Of a stretch of 64,000 nucleotides of DNA, positions 34,815-43,795 are shown one piece after another. Every line of letters starts with the position of its first letter. The stretch's first letter is position 1. Both the position numbers and the translations under genes were made by a program. Where the stretch lies: positions 62,001 to 126,000 of the forward strand of contig NZ_JACJSA010000020.1 of the NCBI RefSeq assembly GCF_014697545.1, written 5' to 3'. The notes under the pieces are model-generated. The model made no database searches. It had not been told where the DNA came from and saw only the letters and a program-made list of their open reading frames with translations. This stretch comes from Oscillatoria sp. FACHB-1407 (GTDB lineage Bacteria > Cyanobacteriota > Cyanobacteriia > Elainellales > Elainellaceae).

Positions 34815-35744
34815 ATGGATAAATTTGAGTGCATACGAGCTTTTACCCAGGTTGTGACGGCGGGTGGTTTTGCTGCTGCTGCCCGCCAAATGGGATTGTC
34901 GCGATCGGCAGTAAATAAACTTGTCATTAATTTAGAGAATGATTTGGGAGTGCAACTGCTGCATCGCAGTACTCGACAGGTTAGCCCGACAGAAACCGGG
35001 TTAGCTTTTTATGAGCGGTGTGTCGCTATCCTGGCGGATTTAGCCGAGGCAGAACAAGCCGTTTCTCAACTGCATGAAGAACCCAAAGGACGACTCCGAA
35101 TTAATGCCCCCATGTCATTTGGCACAATGCATCTAGCCTCTGCTGTGGCTGATTTTCTCCTCCAGTATCCTGACTTACAGGTGCAACTGACCCTAGACGA
35201 TCGCTTCGTTGACCCCATCGAAGAGGGATTTGATGTCACGGTGCGAATTGCAGAGCCTCCAGAGACAGCGAGTTTAATTGCTCAAAAACTGGTATCTGCG
35301 CCACGAGTGGTATGTGCTTCCCCTACCTATTTGCAACAACGAGGAAATCTCACCCATCCCAGCGATTTGCGTTATCACTCGTGTTTACACTATGGGCATC
35401 TAGCCGTGGAAAATCACTGGCTACTTGTAGGAGCAGATGGAGAACATACGGTGACGATTCGGGGGGCGATGTGTTCCAACAATGGGGAAGTCTTACGGGA
35501 TGCAGCAATTCAAGGATTAGGAATTGCATTACTGCCTACGTTTATCATTGGTAGGGCTTTACAGCAGGAGCAACTCACCGTTGTGTTGCCCGACTATCAT
35601 CCAACAGAACTTTCCATCTACATTTTGTATCCAGTCAATCGTCATCTTTCGACTAAAATTCGACTGTTCGTTGACTTTTTAACGACTCGTTTTCAACGTC
35701 AAGCAGACACTTTTTTCAAGTACAGTGTTGTCAAAAATGCTTGA
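34815..35744 (+). CDS. LysR-family transcriptional regulator
   Basis: 309 residues. N-terminal winged helix ([45 protein letters not shown]) and a C-terminal periplasmic-binding-like effector domain ([23 protein letters not shown], then [14 protein letters not shown]) as in CrgA-like LTTRs. It should bind a small-molecule ligand and regulate a nearby or distant operon. Neighbours are a hypothetical protein and, convergently, a DUF3592 gene, so the target is not clear. Its 3' end overlaps that gene by about 46 bp. Confidence 0.92.
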   Translation: MDKFECIRAFTQVVTAGGFAAAARQMGLSRSAVNKLVINLENDLGVQLLHRSTRQVSPTETGLAFYERCVAILADLAEAEQAVSQLHEEPKGRLRINAPMSFGTMHLASAVADFLLQYPDLQVQLTLDDRFVDPIEEGFDVTVRIAEPPETASLIAQKLVSAPRVVCASPTYLQQRGNLTHPSDLRYHSCLHYGHLAVENHWLLVGADGEHTVTIRGAMCSNNGEVLRDAAIQGLGIALLPTFIIGRALQQEQLTVVLPDYHPTELSIYILYPVNRHLSTKIRLFVDFLTTRFQRQADTFFKYSVVKNA

Positions 35745-36097
35745 GTGGGTTTTTTAGGGTTGACTACTGCTTCGAGGCGATCGCCCCGTTGAATACCCAA
35801 ACTCCAACCAACCACATAGTTCACCACCTCATACACATCGCTGCCATAGGAGTAGCGATATCGCAAAATCCATTCCCCGCGTGACAGCCGTTTCTGCACC
35901 AAAATGGCTTCAACCGGAACACCCTCAGCAAATACCCTGCGAATGGTGCCAACTCGTTTGAGTAACAGAAAAATACCAATTGGAATGGTTAACAGGGCAA
36001 TGGGTCCTAATATGATGGAAACCATGGTCAGAAGAAAAAGCACCAACGACCAATAGTCCCGAAAAATTACTTTAAAGCGACCGGGTTTGGGATTCAT
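35699..36097 (-). CDS. DUF3592-like membrane protein
   Basis: 132 residues from ATG 36097 (a longer frame to 36157 has no ribosome site). Two adjacent TM segments ([17 protein letters not shown] and [17 protein letters not shown]) are followed by a soluble beta-rich domain ([33 protein letters not shown]). The arrangement fits the DUF3592 group. Function unknown. Tail-to-tail overlap with the LysR gene. Confidence 0.68.
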   Translation of the reverse strand: MNPKPGRFKVIFRDYWSLVLFLLTMVSIILGPIALLTIPIGIFLLLKRVGTIRRVFAEGVPVEAILVQKRLSRGEWILRYRYSYGSDVYEVVNYVVGWSLGIQRGDRLEAVVNPKKPTQAFLTTLYLKKVSA

Positions 36098-36625
36098 TCT
36101 AGAACGCGGGTAAGCTAGCAGGATTAACGTGCCGCCAGTGTAGCCCCTCATCCTCAAAGGTAGACATCACCCGATTGGACTAGTGTTGCGAACACAAAGT
36201 GCTGCAATGTAGGGGGTTCGGGGGCGTTGCCCCCAAGAAGGGGGATGTATCCCCCTCCACCCCCTCCTCTATCTGACGTTTAATTACGCCAAGCTATAGC
36301 TGTAGTCACCTCAGTTAAGACAAGGCACTCAACAGGACAGACGCGATTAATCGCGTCTCTCTCAGCAGGACTCAAATTCAATGTCCTAATGGTTTTGGCG
36401 ATCGCTATACTTCTAACATCAGTTCGGTTTAAGAGCCTGGCGAATAAATTCGCGGCTAACAAAGCGAAGTCCGCCGACGCGGACTCTGGAAGAGGCAGGA
36501 TGTGACGAACCGACGCAGGTCGGTTTTGCTGCGATAGCGGCGGTTTTAACCGCCAAAATCCTGATCCCAAATTCACGTTCATTTAAATTCGTCCTGCAAT
36601 CGTGCTACCCACTGCCTCGATCCTG
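36098..36625. other. Intergenic repeats (families C and D)
   Basis: No gene. Bases 36181-36266 belong to a repeat family also at 43308-43382 (TAGTGTTGCGAACACAAAG start, AGGGGGTT-GGGGG, then CCCCAAGAAGGGG). Bases 36419-36572 are the inverse of 43527-43686 (family D). The 100-codon frame at 36280-36582 lies in these repeats and is not called. Confidence 0.7.
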
Positions 36626-37846
36626 CTAAACCGCTAACTGAACTGATGTGACTCCCTGACGCAACTGTCGCTGTCGAGCAACCCAGGAATAGCGAACAGG
36701 ATAACGAATTAGCGGAGCAAACTGGCTGACTCCCCATTGCAGCAAGGGGTAATTTCCCAGCAACTCTGCTTGGGCTGCCTCTTGATGTTGTAACTGCTGA
36801 GCACGCATAATTTCTGGCTCGCGTGCTGCTTGAATCTGGGGTAATACCTGGTCGATGCACACCAGTTCCTCTGACGAGGGAATTGCTGCCTGGGAGACTC
36901 CCTGCATTAGTGGGACGAGATGATTGGCAGCGACAATGCTATCGCGCAGTGCCATATTGATCCCCTGTGCTCGAATTGGTGACATGGGGTGAGCCGCATC
37001 CCCTAGCAGCAATAATCCTGGCACCCACCATTGAGGACAGCGACCCACAACGACGGAGAGTAGGACGGGACGTTCCAGCGAATCGGCAACTGTCCGAAAA
37101 TGATCTGCCAACCAATCTGGAGAAGCTGATGCCAGAGTTTTAGCCCAATCGATCTGTTTCCAGTCTTGGGTGCGATCGCCCAGTGCCCATCCGACTTGCA
37201 AATTTCCCTCCGAACTGCGAAACAACCCAAAGGCGTGTTGTCCCTGAACGATGGAATAGAAAATATTTTCAGCCTCAAACTGAGGACTGTCTGCCAGACG
37301 AAACCAGAGGATATCGAACGCATTGGATTGGTGTTGCAGCGAGAGATTAGCTTGCCGTCGGGCAACTGAGTTGCGTCCATCAGTCGCAATGACCAGAGAT
37401 GCGGCGATCGCTCGATGATCTGCCAGTCTCACCCCTGACACGCGTCCATTAGATGTCAGCAAGTCTTGAACCGCCACACCCTGCACAAACTCAACATGAG
37501 GGTAATGGCTGAGTTGATCGATTAACGCCGTTAGCAAAGCCGATTGAGAAACCAGCGTACAGGGTTCTCCTCCCGGTTCAATTGGCTCCTGAACCCGAAA
37601 CAGCGATCGCCCATTGATCCAAAACTCCCAGGCAGTCAGTGGACGATGGGGAATGCCTTGTAACACAGCAGTTAAGCCCATCTGATGGAGAGCATCCAAT
37701 CCGCTTGGCATTAACCCCTCTCCGCGAAACGTCCGCTGAAAGGTGTTTGATGCCTCAATCAGCGTCACTGAAATGCCTCGTTGGGCTAACAGCAAGGCTA
37801 GAGTTGCTCCGCCTGGTCCTGCCCCCACAATAACAATCTGACTCAT
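36626..37846 (-). CDS. FAD-dependent monooxygenase/oxidoreductase
   Basis: 406 residues from ATG 37846 (upstream start to 37888 possible). N-terminal dinucleotide-binding fold VIVGAGPGGATLALLLAQRG with an acidic residue at the end of strand 2 (LIEAS), DGRNSVARRQ as the second FAD motif, and LLLGDAAHPMSPIRAQGINMAL as the third. This is the class A flavoprotein monooxygenase fold (PHBH, UbiH, geranylgeranyl-reductase-like). Substrate unknown; typical substrates are phenols and quinones. No operon partner. A compact repeat-rich spacer lies downstream. Confidence 0.9.
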   Translation of the reverse strand: MSQIVIVGAGPGGATLALLLAQRGISVTLIEASNTFQRTFRGEGLMPSGLDALHQMGLTAVLQGIPHRPLTAWEFWINGRSLFRVQEPIEPGGEPCTLVSQSALLTALIDQLSHYPHVEFVQGVAVQDLLTSNGRVSGVRLADHRAIAASLVIATDGRNSVARRQANLSLQHQSNAFDILWFRLADSPQFEAENIFYSIVQGQHAFGLFRSSEGNLQVGWALGDRTQDWKQIDWAKTLASASPDWLADHFRTVADSLERPVLLSVVVGRCPQWWVPGLLLLGDAAHPMSPIRAQGINMALRDSIVAANHLVPLMQGVSQAAIPSSEELVCIDQVLPQIQAAREPEIMRAQQLQHQEAAQAELLGNYPLLQWGVSQFAPLIRYPVRYSWVARQRQLRQGVTSVQLAV

Positions 37847-38030
37847 GCCGCTACTGCTTTTAGCAGTTTGTGTAGTGCTACGCATCAAGCTTAGAGCAAA
37901 GAGAGGTTGGGTAGTGTTTCAGACCTGTTGCTACTAACCCCCCGGGTGTCGCCGTTCCCCTTACCAAGGGGGACTACAGGGGGTCTTACAGAGGTTATCA
38001 ACAGGTTTGGAACACCACCTTTTTAATGGG

Positions 38031-38261
38031 TTAAAAATTGCTGTACTCGTTGGAGCAATCTCTAAACTCAATGCCACGGTGCTTAGCTGCATTTTGGGCG
38101 AATTCGTAAGCCATTTCGTAAGATTTAGAAGTATGAATTGCAACCCAATCTGAACGGTCTTCACATCCGGCACATAACTCAAGACAATTGCCAGAAACGT
38201 AAACTGTGAAGAAGGTAGGTTTATTTGATGACCGTGCTTGCTGCATAACTAAACCCTTCAT
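38031..38261 (-). CDS. Small hypothetical protein
   Basis: 76 residues; a start at the sixth codon (ATG 38246) has AAGGG eight bases upstream. The middle has TVYVSGNCLELCAGCEDRSDWVAI, three cysteines close together that could bind a metal, and a helical C-terminus (YEMAYEFAQNAAKHRGI). No family recognised. Adjacent sequence is non-coding on both sides. Kept because of the ribosome site and biased composition; it could still be spurious. Confidence 0.5.
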   Translation of the reverse strand: MKGLVMQQARSSNKPTFFTVYVSGNCLELCAGCEDRSDWVAIHTSKSYEMAYEFAQNAAKHRGIEFRDCSNEYSNF

Positions 38262-38884
38262 ATTGCCATCTCAACAGAACAGGAACACACCCTCATCATC
38301 TGATTCGCTTTCACGAAGGGTTCCTTTCTAAAGAAAGATGTCAGAAATGCTAGATGTAACATTCAATCGTATTGGCAATTGTAAAGTGATAACGAATGCT
38401 CGAACTTCAGGAACAGATTGGTGTAATTTTATCCTTTTGGCGATTTACTAGCCCTTCTATAATCTGCTTATAAATGGGCGTAGAGCCATTGGATATCAAG
38501 GAATGGATAGGCAATAGTTTTCACCAACCGCAATAGAACACCCCAATTCTTGGCTACAAGTATCAAGCATCTGGAAGCCTGGTACAGCAAACAGAAGCTG
38601 ATCATAGCAAACCTGACCTTGGATGAGATAAACCAATAATTTACAACAATATTAGTAATTTGTTAGTGGGTATTTTTTGTGGGATATAAGCGTTCTCATA
38701 CCCCACAAACACTACTTGGATGGCGATCGCCATCCAGGTGAATCCATCCACGCCTATTAGAATCCAGTCCGCAACTCGTGTGAGCTTCGCCGAACCTCAA
38801 ACACTCAACGTCTGGAGTTCGCATCGAAATCAGCCGTTTCAACCGCCAAAATCCCTATCCCACATTCAACTGGAGGAGTTGAGA
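38262..38884. other. Intergenic region with a partial dispersed repeat
   Basis: About 620 bases without a supported gene. Bases 38757-38880 carry a partial, diverged family D copy (AGCCGTTTCAACCGCC motif). A 65-codon plus-strand frame here is a shadow within it. Confidence 0.5.
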
Positions 38885-39430
38885 TCAGGTTGCCAAACTA
38901 CTATCGCCACCTTCTAACAGAGTGCCTTCTAAATTGGCATCTTCTAGATTGGCACCCCCCAAATTGGCACCCTCCAGAGCTGCCTGGTTAAGGTTTGCCT
39001 GTTGAAGATCGGCGATCGCCAGATTTGCGCCACTTAAATCAGCGGCTTCTAAATTAGCACCCTGCATATCTGCCTGTGCCAGGTCTGCCTGGTTCAAATT
39101 CGCCTGAACCAGGTTTGCAGCTTGTAGGTCGGCTTGACCCAGAACAGCGCGATCGAGAATTGCCCCCTCTAAAATCGCCCCATCTAAAGTGGCATCGCTT
39201 AGATTGGCTCCGCTCAGATCAGCCTGAGTCAGATCGGCTCCATTGAGATCGGCTCCACTCAGATCAGCCTCTCGGAGTTTGGCATGACGCAGATTGGCTC
39301 CATCCAGGGTTGCCCCTTGTAAAACAACGCCATCCAGGTCAACCCCTTCCAGTTCTGCTTCGCTGAGATTCGCAACACTAAAATCTCGTTCGCCCGCAGC
39401 ATAGCGTTGCATCAGTTCTTCTACGTTCAT
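38885..39430 (-). CDS. Pentapeptide-repeat protein
   Basis: 181 residues. From about 20 to 172 the sequence is tandem A-(D/N)-L-x-x units (GANLRHAKLREADLSGADLN, QADLSGANLSDATLDGAIL), about 30 in all, which fold as a right-handed quadrilateral beta-helix. No signal peptide, so cytoplasmic. Such proteins are abundant in cyanobacteria; a few mimic DNA and protect gyrase, most have no known role. GAGGAA sits seven bases before ATG 39430. Confidence 0.95.
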   Translation of the reverse strand: MNVEELMQRYAAGERDFSVANLSEAELEGVDLDGVVLQGATLDGANLRHAKLREADLSGADLNGADLTQADLSGANLSDATLDGAILEGAILDRAVLGQADLQAANLVQANLNQADLAQADMQGANLEAADLSGANLAIADLQQANLNQAALEGANLGGANLEDANLEGTLLEGGDSSLAT

Positions 39431-39659
39431 CGTTTCTTCCTCTACCGTAATTCCGCAGCTTCACTTCCTGAATGACTCAAAGAGTTGGCAATCAAGGTTG
39501 TTCGAGTTCAAAGGATAACCATTCTATTCGTTAGAACTCCGTTGGAATGCGATGTATTCCCTTCACCGTAAACTAACCCTTTTAACAAAACCCCTGTCTT
39601 GAGACACACCTTCCCGATCTGTATAACAAAAATGAAGTGACAGATATTGATTTTTGTCA

Positions 39660-39679
39660 TTCCACTTGCTACAGTGGAA
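39660..39679. promoter_or_regulatory. Palindromic operator candidate upstream of the aldo/keto reductase
   Basis: TTCCACT and AGTGGAA are exact inverted repeats around TGCTAC, 25 bp before the aldo/keto reductase start. The TetR-type regulator encoded just downstream is the obvious candidate to bind it. Confidence 0.55.
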
Positions 39680-39704
39680 ACAACTCAACACAGGAGTAAT
39701 CATT

Positions 39705-40703
39705 ATGTTGATGCGACAGCTTGGAAATAACGGACCGATGGTATCGGCACTCGGATTGGGGTGCATGGGAATGTCTGATTTTTATGGTCCAACCGATCGC
39801 GAAGAAAGCATTGCCACCATTCACGCGGCACTCGACGCGGGTATCACTGTGTTGGACACAGGCGATTTTTATGGCATGGGGCATAATGAATTGCTGTTGC
39901 ATGAGGCACTGGCAGGGCGAAAACGGGAGGACGTTTTCATTGCCGTCAAATTTGGCGCACTGCGGTCACCGGATGGCAGCTTTATCGGGTTTGATGGTCG
40001 TCCAGCCGCCGTTAAAACCGCATTGGCATACACCTTGAATCGATTGGGTACGGATTACATCGACCTGTATCAGCCCGCTAGGATTGATCCCAACGTACCG
40101 ATCGAAGACACGATTGGGGCGATCGCCGAGATGGTACAAGCGGGCTATGTTCGGCATATTGGCTTGTCTGAAGTGGGGGCAGATACAATTCGGCGGGCTG
40201 CGGCAGTGCATCCAATTAGCTGGCTTCAGATCGAATATTCCTTACTTAGTCGCGGCATTGAGGCAAACATTTTGCCAACAGTGCGTGAATTAGGCATCGC
40301 GGTGACTGCCTATGGAGTGCTGTCACGAGGGTTGTTGAGTGGTCACTGGTCAAAGGAGCGATCGGAGACGGCTAAAGATTTTCGGAGCCACCTCCCTCGT
40401 TTCTCCGGAGATAACCTCGATCGCAATTTGTCACTGGTAGAGGCACTTCGCACCATTGCGGAGGAACAGAATGCTACAGTTGCACAAGTGGCGATCGCCT
40501 GGGTGCTATCACGGGGCAATGATATCGTTCCTTTAATTGGGGCGCGTCGTCGTAGCCGTTTAGAAGAAGCACTGGGGGCGTTAGACCTGCACTTAACTGC
40601 CGATGAGTTAGCTCAAATTGAAGCGACGATTCCTCCGGAGGCAGTAGCAGGCGATCGCTATGATGCCAGTCAAATGGTCATGTTAGACAGTGAACGTCAG
40701 TAG
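39705..40703 (+). CDS. Aldo/keto reductase
   Basis: 332 residues from ATG 39705, chosen because CAGGAG lies eight bases upstream. LGLGCMGMSDFYG, DTGDFYGMGHNE (catalytic Asp/Tyr) and FIAVKFGAL (Lys) give the barrel start, LNRLGTDYIDLYQPARIDP gives the His-position loop, where Pro/Ala replaces the usual His, and PLIGARRRSRLEEAL is the NADPH-binding end. It reduces carbonyls with NADPH; substrates unknown. One codon-spaced neighbour, a TetR-type gene, starts 24 bp after its stop. An inverted repeat upstream suggests local repression and induction by electrophiles. Confidence 0.92.
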   Translation: MLMRQLGNNGPMVSALGLGCMGMSDFYGPTDREESIATIHAALDAGITVLDTGDFYGMGHNELLLHEALAGRKREDVFIAVKFGALRSPDGSFIGFDGRPAAVKTALAYTLNRLGTDYIDLYQPARIDPNVPIEDTIGAIAEMVQAGYVRHIGLSEVGADTIRRAAAVHPISWLQIEYSLLSRGIEANILPTVRELGIAVTAYGVLSRGLLSGHWSKERSETAKDFRSHLPRFSGDNLDRNLSLVEALRTIAEEQNATVAQVAIAWVLSRGNDIVPLIGARRRSRLEEALGALDLHLTADELAQIEATIPPEAVAGDRYDASQMVMLDSERQ

Positions 40704-40727
40704 TGAACGAAGTTGAAACCCTTTCGC

Positions 40728-41336
40728 ATGAGTGACTCAGCCTTAACCCCGGATCGGATTCTCAATGCAGCCGAAGACGTGCTGCGGCGATACGGTCCGG
40801 CTAAGGCAACTGTGGTTGATGTTGCTCGGTTTTTAGAAGTCAGTCACGGCTCCATTTATCGTCATTTTCCCAGTAAAGCTGCGCTGCGAGATGCTGTTGC
40901 CGAACGGTGGTTGCATCGAGTATCGGAGCCATTGGCAGCGATCGCCACCGAATCTGGTTCAGCGATTGAACGCTTACATCGATGGTTCCAACACTTAATG
41001 AGCTTGAAGCGGCAAAAGGTGCTGGATGACCCGGAGATGTTTGCAACCTATTCGGCAATCGCTGAAGAATCACGAGATGTCGTACAGGCACATGTTATTG
41101 AATTGGTGCGCCAGGTCACTCAAATTGTTGAGAGCGGTGTTGCGAGTGGAGAGCTTACAACGTCTGATCCTCAACAAACTGCCAGAGCAGTTTTTAATGC
41201 CATGATCCGGTTTCATCACCCTGCTCATGCCCAGGGGTGGACTGCACCTGATATCGACGCGGATTTTGAAGCCGTCTGGCGGTTAGTGTTGGCAGGTTTG
41301 GTCAGTAATACCAACTTGAATGACCTGGCGAATTAA
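40728..41336 (+). CDS. TetR/AcrR-family regulator
   Basis: 202 residues from ATG 40728 (TTG 40713 would add five). The N-terminal helix-turn-helix (RILNAAEDVLRRYGPAKATVVDVARFLEVSHGSIYRHFPSKAALRDAVAERWL) is typical. The C-terminal ligand pocket is mainly helical. With the aldo/keto reductase 24 bp upstream it forms a likely two-gene operon, probably autoregulated through the palindrome at 39660-39679. Confidence 0.92.
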   Translation: MSDSALTPDRILNAAEDVLRRYGPAKATVVDVARFLEVSHGSIYRHFPSKAALRDAVAERWLHRVSEPLAAIATESGSAIERLHRWFQHLMSLKRQKVLDDPEMFATYSAIAEESRDVVQAHVIELVRQVTQIVESGVASGELTTSDPQQTARAVFNAMIRFHHPAHAQGWTAPDIDADFEAVWRLVLAGLVSNTNLNDLAN

Positions 41337-41407
41337 TTGCAGCGATCGGGATTCAGGTTAGATAAACGGTGTTGCTCATCTAATGTATGAATCATGTATG
41401 AATTTTG

Positions 41408-41434
41408 TAGGGGCGTTTCGCGAAACACCCCTAC
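41408..41434. repeat. Short palindromic repeat, possible bidirectional terminator
   Basis: GTAGGGGCGTTTCG and CGAAACACCCCTAC form a near-perfect stem between the convergent TetR and GNAT genes. A closely similar palindrome sits at 26868-26887. No T-run is obvious. Confidence 0.5.
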
Positions 41435-41449
41435 AGCAGGGGCGTGTTT

Positions 41450-41938
41450 TCAAAAATCGTATCTTCCTTCAGGATCGCCGATAAACTTCTCCATCACAAA
41501 GTTAGTCAACCATTCTCCACGGCACTCTACTTGTTGTTCCTTGACGATCGCAAACCCCATGCGCTGAAAGAAGGGTTTTGCTGTAATGCTGACCTCAACA
41601 AACAAGTGATTTAATCCTAGAGCGATCGCCTTTTCTTCGATCGCAGCATAGATCTGACTTCCTACCCCCCGACGCTGATAACCCCTGTGGCAATAGAAGC
41701 AGTCAACATGACCGTTGGCTTCTAATTCGCCAAACCCGGCAATCGTTCCGTCATCGTCTGCCACAAAGGTAAATCGGTTAAAGCAAGCTTCTACCCAATT
41801 TCTAAAATGGAGGTCATCGGGTGCCCATGCTTTCACTTGGGCTTCAGAGTAATCATTGATATTGACATTGCGGATGGTGTCATGAAAAAGCTGTGCAACT
41901 TGCTCCGCGTCTTGCGGCTGAAACAATCGAATTTGCAT
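41450..41938 (-). CDS. GNAT-family N-acetyltransferase
   Basis: 162 residues. The acetyl-CoA-binding segment CHRGYQRRGVGSQIYAAIEEKA (R/Q-x-x-G-x-G/A) and the C-terminal AKPFFQRMGFAIVKEQ are conserved GNAT motifs. It acetylates an amine on an unknown substrate. A 55-codon gene lies upstream with only 3 bp between its stop and this ATG, so translational coupling is likely. Confidence 0.9.
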   Translation of the reverse strand: MQIRLFQPQDAEQVAQLFHDTIRNVNINDYSEAQVKAWAPDDLHFRNWVEACFNRFTFVADDDGTIAGFGELEANGHVDCFYCHRGYQRRGVGSQIYAAIEEKAIALGLNHLFVEVSITAKPFFQRMGFAIVKEQQVECRGEWLTNFVMEKFIGDPEGRYDF

Positions 41939-41941
41939 GGG

Positions 41942-42109
41942 TTAGAGCAACTCAGCGATTTTTTTGAGCAGGTCTGCGCGTGACTGTTGCAAGCTGTCCA
42001 TTTGTTCTTCTACTTCTTCTAACTGAACCATCAGCACCGCCAGGGTTTTGCGATCGCCTTGAGTCTCTAAGGTCGGCTGCTGGTAAGTTTTAGGAGGAAA
42101 GCGATTCAT
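41942..42109 (-). CDS. 55-residue coiled-coil protein, upstream of the GNAT gene
   Basis: A short frame from ATG 42109 to the TAA at 41942. It reads MNRFPPKTYQQPTLETQGD at the start and ends in a charged helix with heptad leucines (LMVQLEEVEEQMDSLQQSRA, LLKKIAELL). AAAGGTGAG precedes the ATG. The 3-bp spacing to the GNAT gene, the clean frame and the ribosome site argue for a real small gene. No family recognised. It might be a partner or regulator of the acetyltransferase. Confidence 0.65.
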   Translation of the reverse strand: MNRFPPKTYQQPTLETQGDRKTLAVLMVQLEEVEEQMDSLQQSRADLLKKIAELL

Positions 42110-42258
42110 CGTCTCACCTTTGAAAAACGAAAATAATTAGATTGCAAGTTATCTAGAGACTTCACACCACTCACATTGAATTCCTAGATTAAATCTCCAA
42201 TCGCTCTATCGTTATCCTCCAATCAGGTCTATTTGGGTAGAGCTTGAAAATTCAAGTG

Positions 42259-42726
42259 TCAGATCGAATTGGAGTGTTGGCGATCGAGTTGGGTGAGTGC
42301 GATCGCCACAATGAGTAATGCGATCGCAAAAACTCTAGACCCATCCAGCGTATGAGATGGAACACCAAACCAACCAAATTGATCAATCACGAGCGACATC
42401 ATCATCTGACTACAAACAACGGCTAATGTCGCTGTAGTTAAACCCAACTTGGGAACGGTCACCGTACTTAAACTGACGAATGCAGCTCCTAAAAAACCCC
42501 CTAAAAATGCCCACCAAGGAGTGGTTGTAAACCGTTGCCAATCTGGTGATTGAAACAAACCTAATGCGATCAAAAGTGCCAAAATACTAAAGCCAACCAC
42601 GAAATTAATGGCGGCGGCTGCAATTGGAGAGTGCAGTGTTTGTTTTAATCGAGCATTAGCTGCTGATCCGATCGCTAAAAAACTTCCTGCTGAACCTGCT
42701 CCAATAATGGCTAATAAAATATCCAT
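42259..42726 (-). CDS. DUF606/YdcZ half-transporter, second of pair
   Basis: 155 residues, about five TM helices with the DUF606 pattern (AINFVVGFSILALLIALGLF, WWAFLGGFLGAAFVSLSTVTVPKLG, VIDQFGWFGVPSHTLDG). DUF606 proteins belong to the drug/metabolite transporter superfamily. The gene is 27 bp downstream of a second DUF606 gene, so the two probably form a heterodimer. Substrate unknown. Confidence 0.88.
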   Translation of the reverse strand: MDILLAIIGAGSAGSFLAIGSAANARLKQTLHSPIAAAAINFVVGFSILALLIALGLFQSPDWQRFTTTPWWAFLGGFLGAAFVSLSTVTVPKLGLTTATLAVVCSQMMMSLVIDQFGWFGVPSHTLDGSRVFAIALLIVAIALTQLDRQHSNSI

Positions 42727-42753
42727 AATGAGTCCTACGTGAGAAGGGATAAA

Positions 42754-43242
42754 CTACTGCGCGAGAAAGAAAATCGCAACGGCTAATAAACCCATTGCAA
42801 TGCGGCGGTTCCGTGTGAGGCGATGTCGGGGCATTCCCAACCAACCAAAATGGTCAATAATGATGCCTGCGATCGCCTGCCCACCAACCACAAAACCCAG
42901 GGTTAACGTTGCTCCGAGTGTGGAGATGAAGTAAGCACTGGAGGCGATGTACCAGGCTCCAAATAAGCCCCCTGCAAACGTCCATGACGGGGCTTTACGC
43001 AAAGTAGACCAATCAACATGACCCACTTGCCCTGTTGAAAGTAAGGCGATTAAAGCCAGCGAACCGACAAGATAGGATATATCGGCTGCTAAGGGAGCAG
43101 AGTTGAGCGATCGCGCTAATTGAGCGTTGATACTGGCTTGAATCGGGAGTAGTGCCCCACTCAGGAGTGACAGCACAAGATAAAAACAGATTTGATAGCG
43201 CAACAAGATATTCCGCTGACGGAATAGAGTGAGGAACGTCAT
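42754..43242 (-). CDS. DUF606/YdcZ half-transporter, first of pair
   Basis: 162 residues from ATG 43242; a frame to 43362 is open but extends into a dispersed repeat and lacks a ribosome site. Five TM helices include ISYLVGSLALIALLSTG, WTFAGGLFGAWYIASSAYFISTLG and IIIDHFGWLGMPRHRLT, matching the other copy at similar places. Paired half-size transporters usually adopt opposite orientations in the membrane. Substrate unknown. Confidence 0.88.
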   Translation of the reverse strand: MTFLTLFRQRNILLRYQICFYLVLSLLSGALLPIQASINAQLARSLNSAPLAADISYLVGSLALIALLSTGQVGHVDWSTLRKAPSWTFAGGLFGAWYIASSAYFISTLGATLTLGFVVGGQAIAGIIIDHFGWLGMPRHRLTRNRRIAMGLLAVAIFFLAQ

Positions 43243-43795
43243 AGTGTTAGCCCTGGTGTAGCTGTAAAAGGATTGAGTGTGAACCACTAGCGGACTGTTG
43301 CGTAGGCTAGTGTTGCGAACACAAAGTTCTGCAATGTAGGGGGTTTGGGGGCTTCGCCCCAAGAAGGGGCTTCACCCCTTTCAAAACTTATTTTTTGCTG
43401 TACTAGTGGTGGTATAGATGGGCAATTGCTCAGATCTATCTTAATATCAAGATACTTTCCTTAAAGGTAAATGTCAAGAATCTCGACGTCGAGATAAAAA
43501 ATGGAGCGAATCCCTGCCACTGAACCTGAGCTTGGGAGCAGAATTATGACGGTTGAAACCGCCGCTATCGGAGCAAAACCAACCTGCGTCGGTTCATCAA
43601 ATCCTGCATCTTCCGGAGTCCACGTCGGCGGACTTCGCTCCAGTAGCCGCGAATTCATTTTCCGGGCTCTTAAACCGAACTGACGTTAATTACAGTTGGG
43701 AGCTTGATTTGCAAAGCTTAGCGGGTTGGCTTTTACCTCTAAAACTTGCAAATCTATTCAAATCTTGAATACTTAAATGAGATGCCAATAATTTT
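43243..43795. other. Repeat-filled gap
   Basis: No gene. Bases 43308-43382 are a family C copy and 43527-43686 is a family D copy (inverse of 36419-36572). Two 60-70 codon frames here are repeat shadows. Confidence 0.7.

Noticed and set aside
36280-36582. 100-codon minus-strand frame
   Set aside because: It lies across a family D repeat and reproduces the repeat's sequence in relatives at 43527; no ribosome site.
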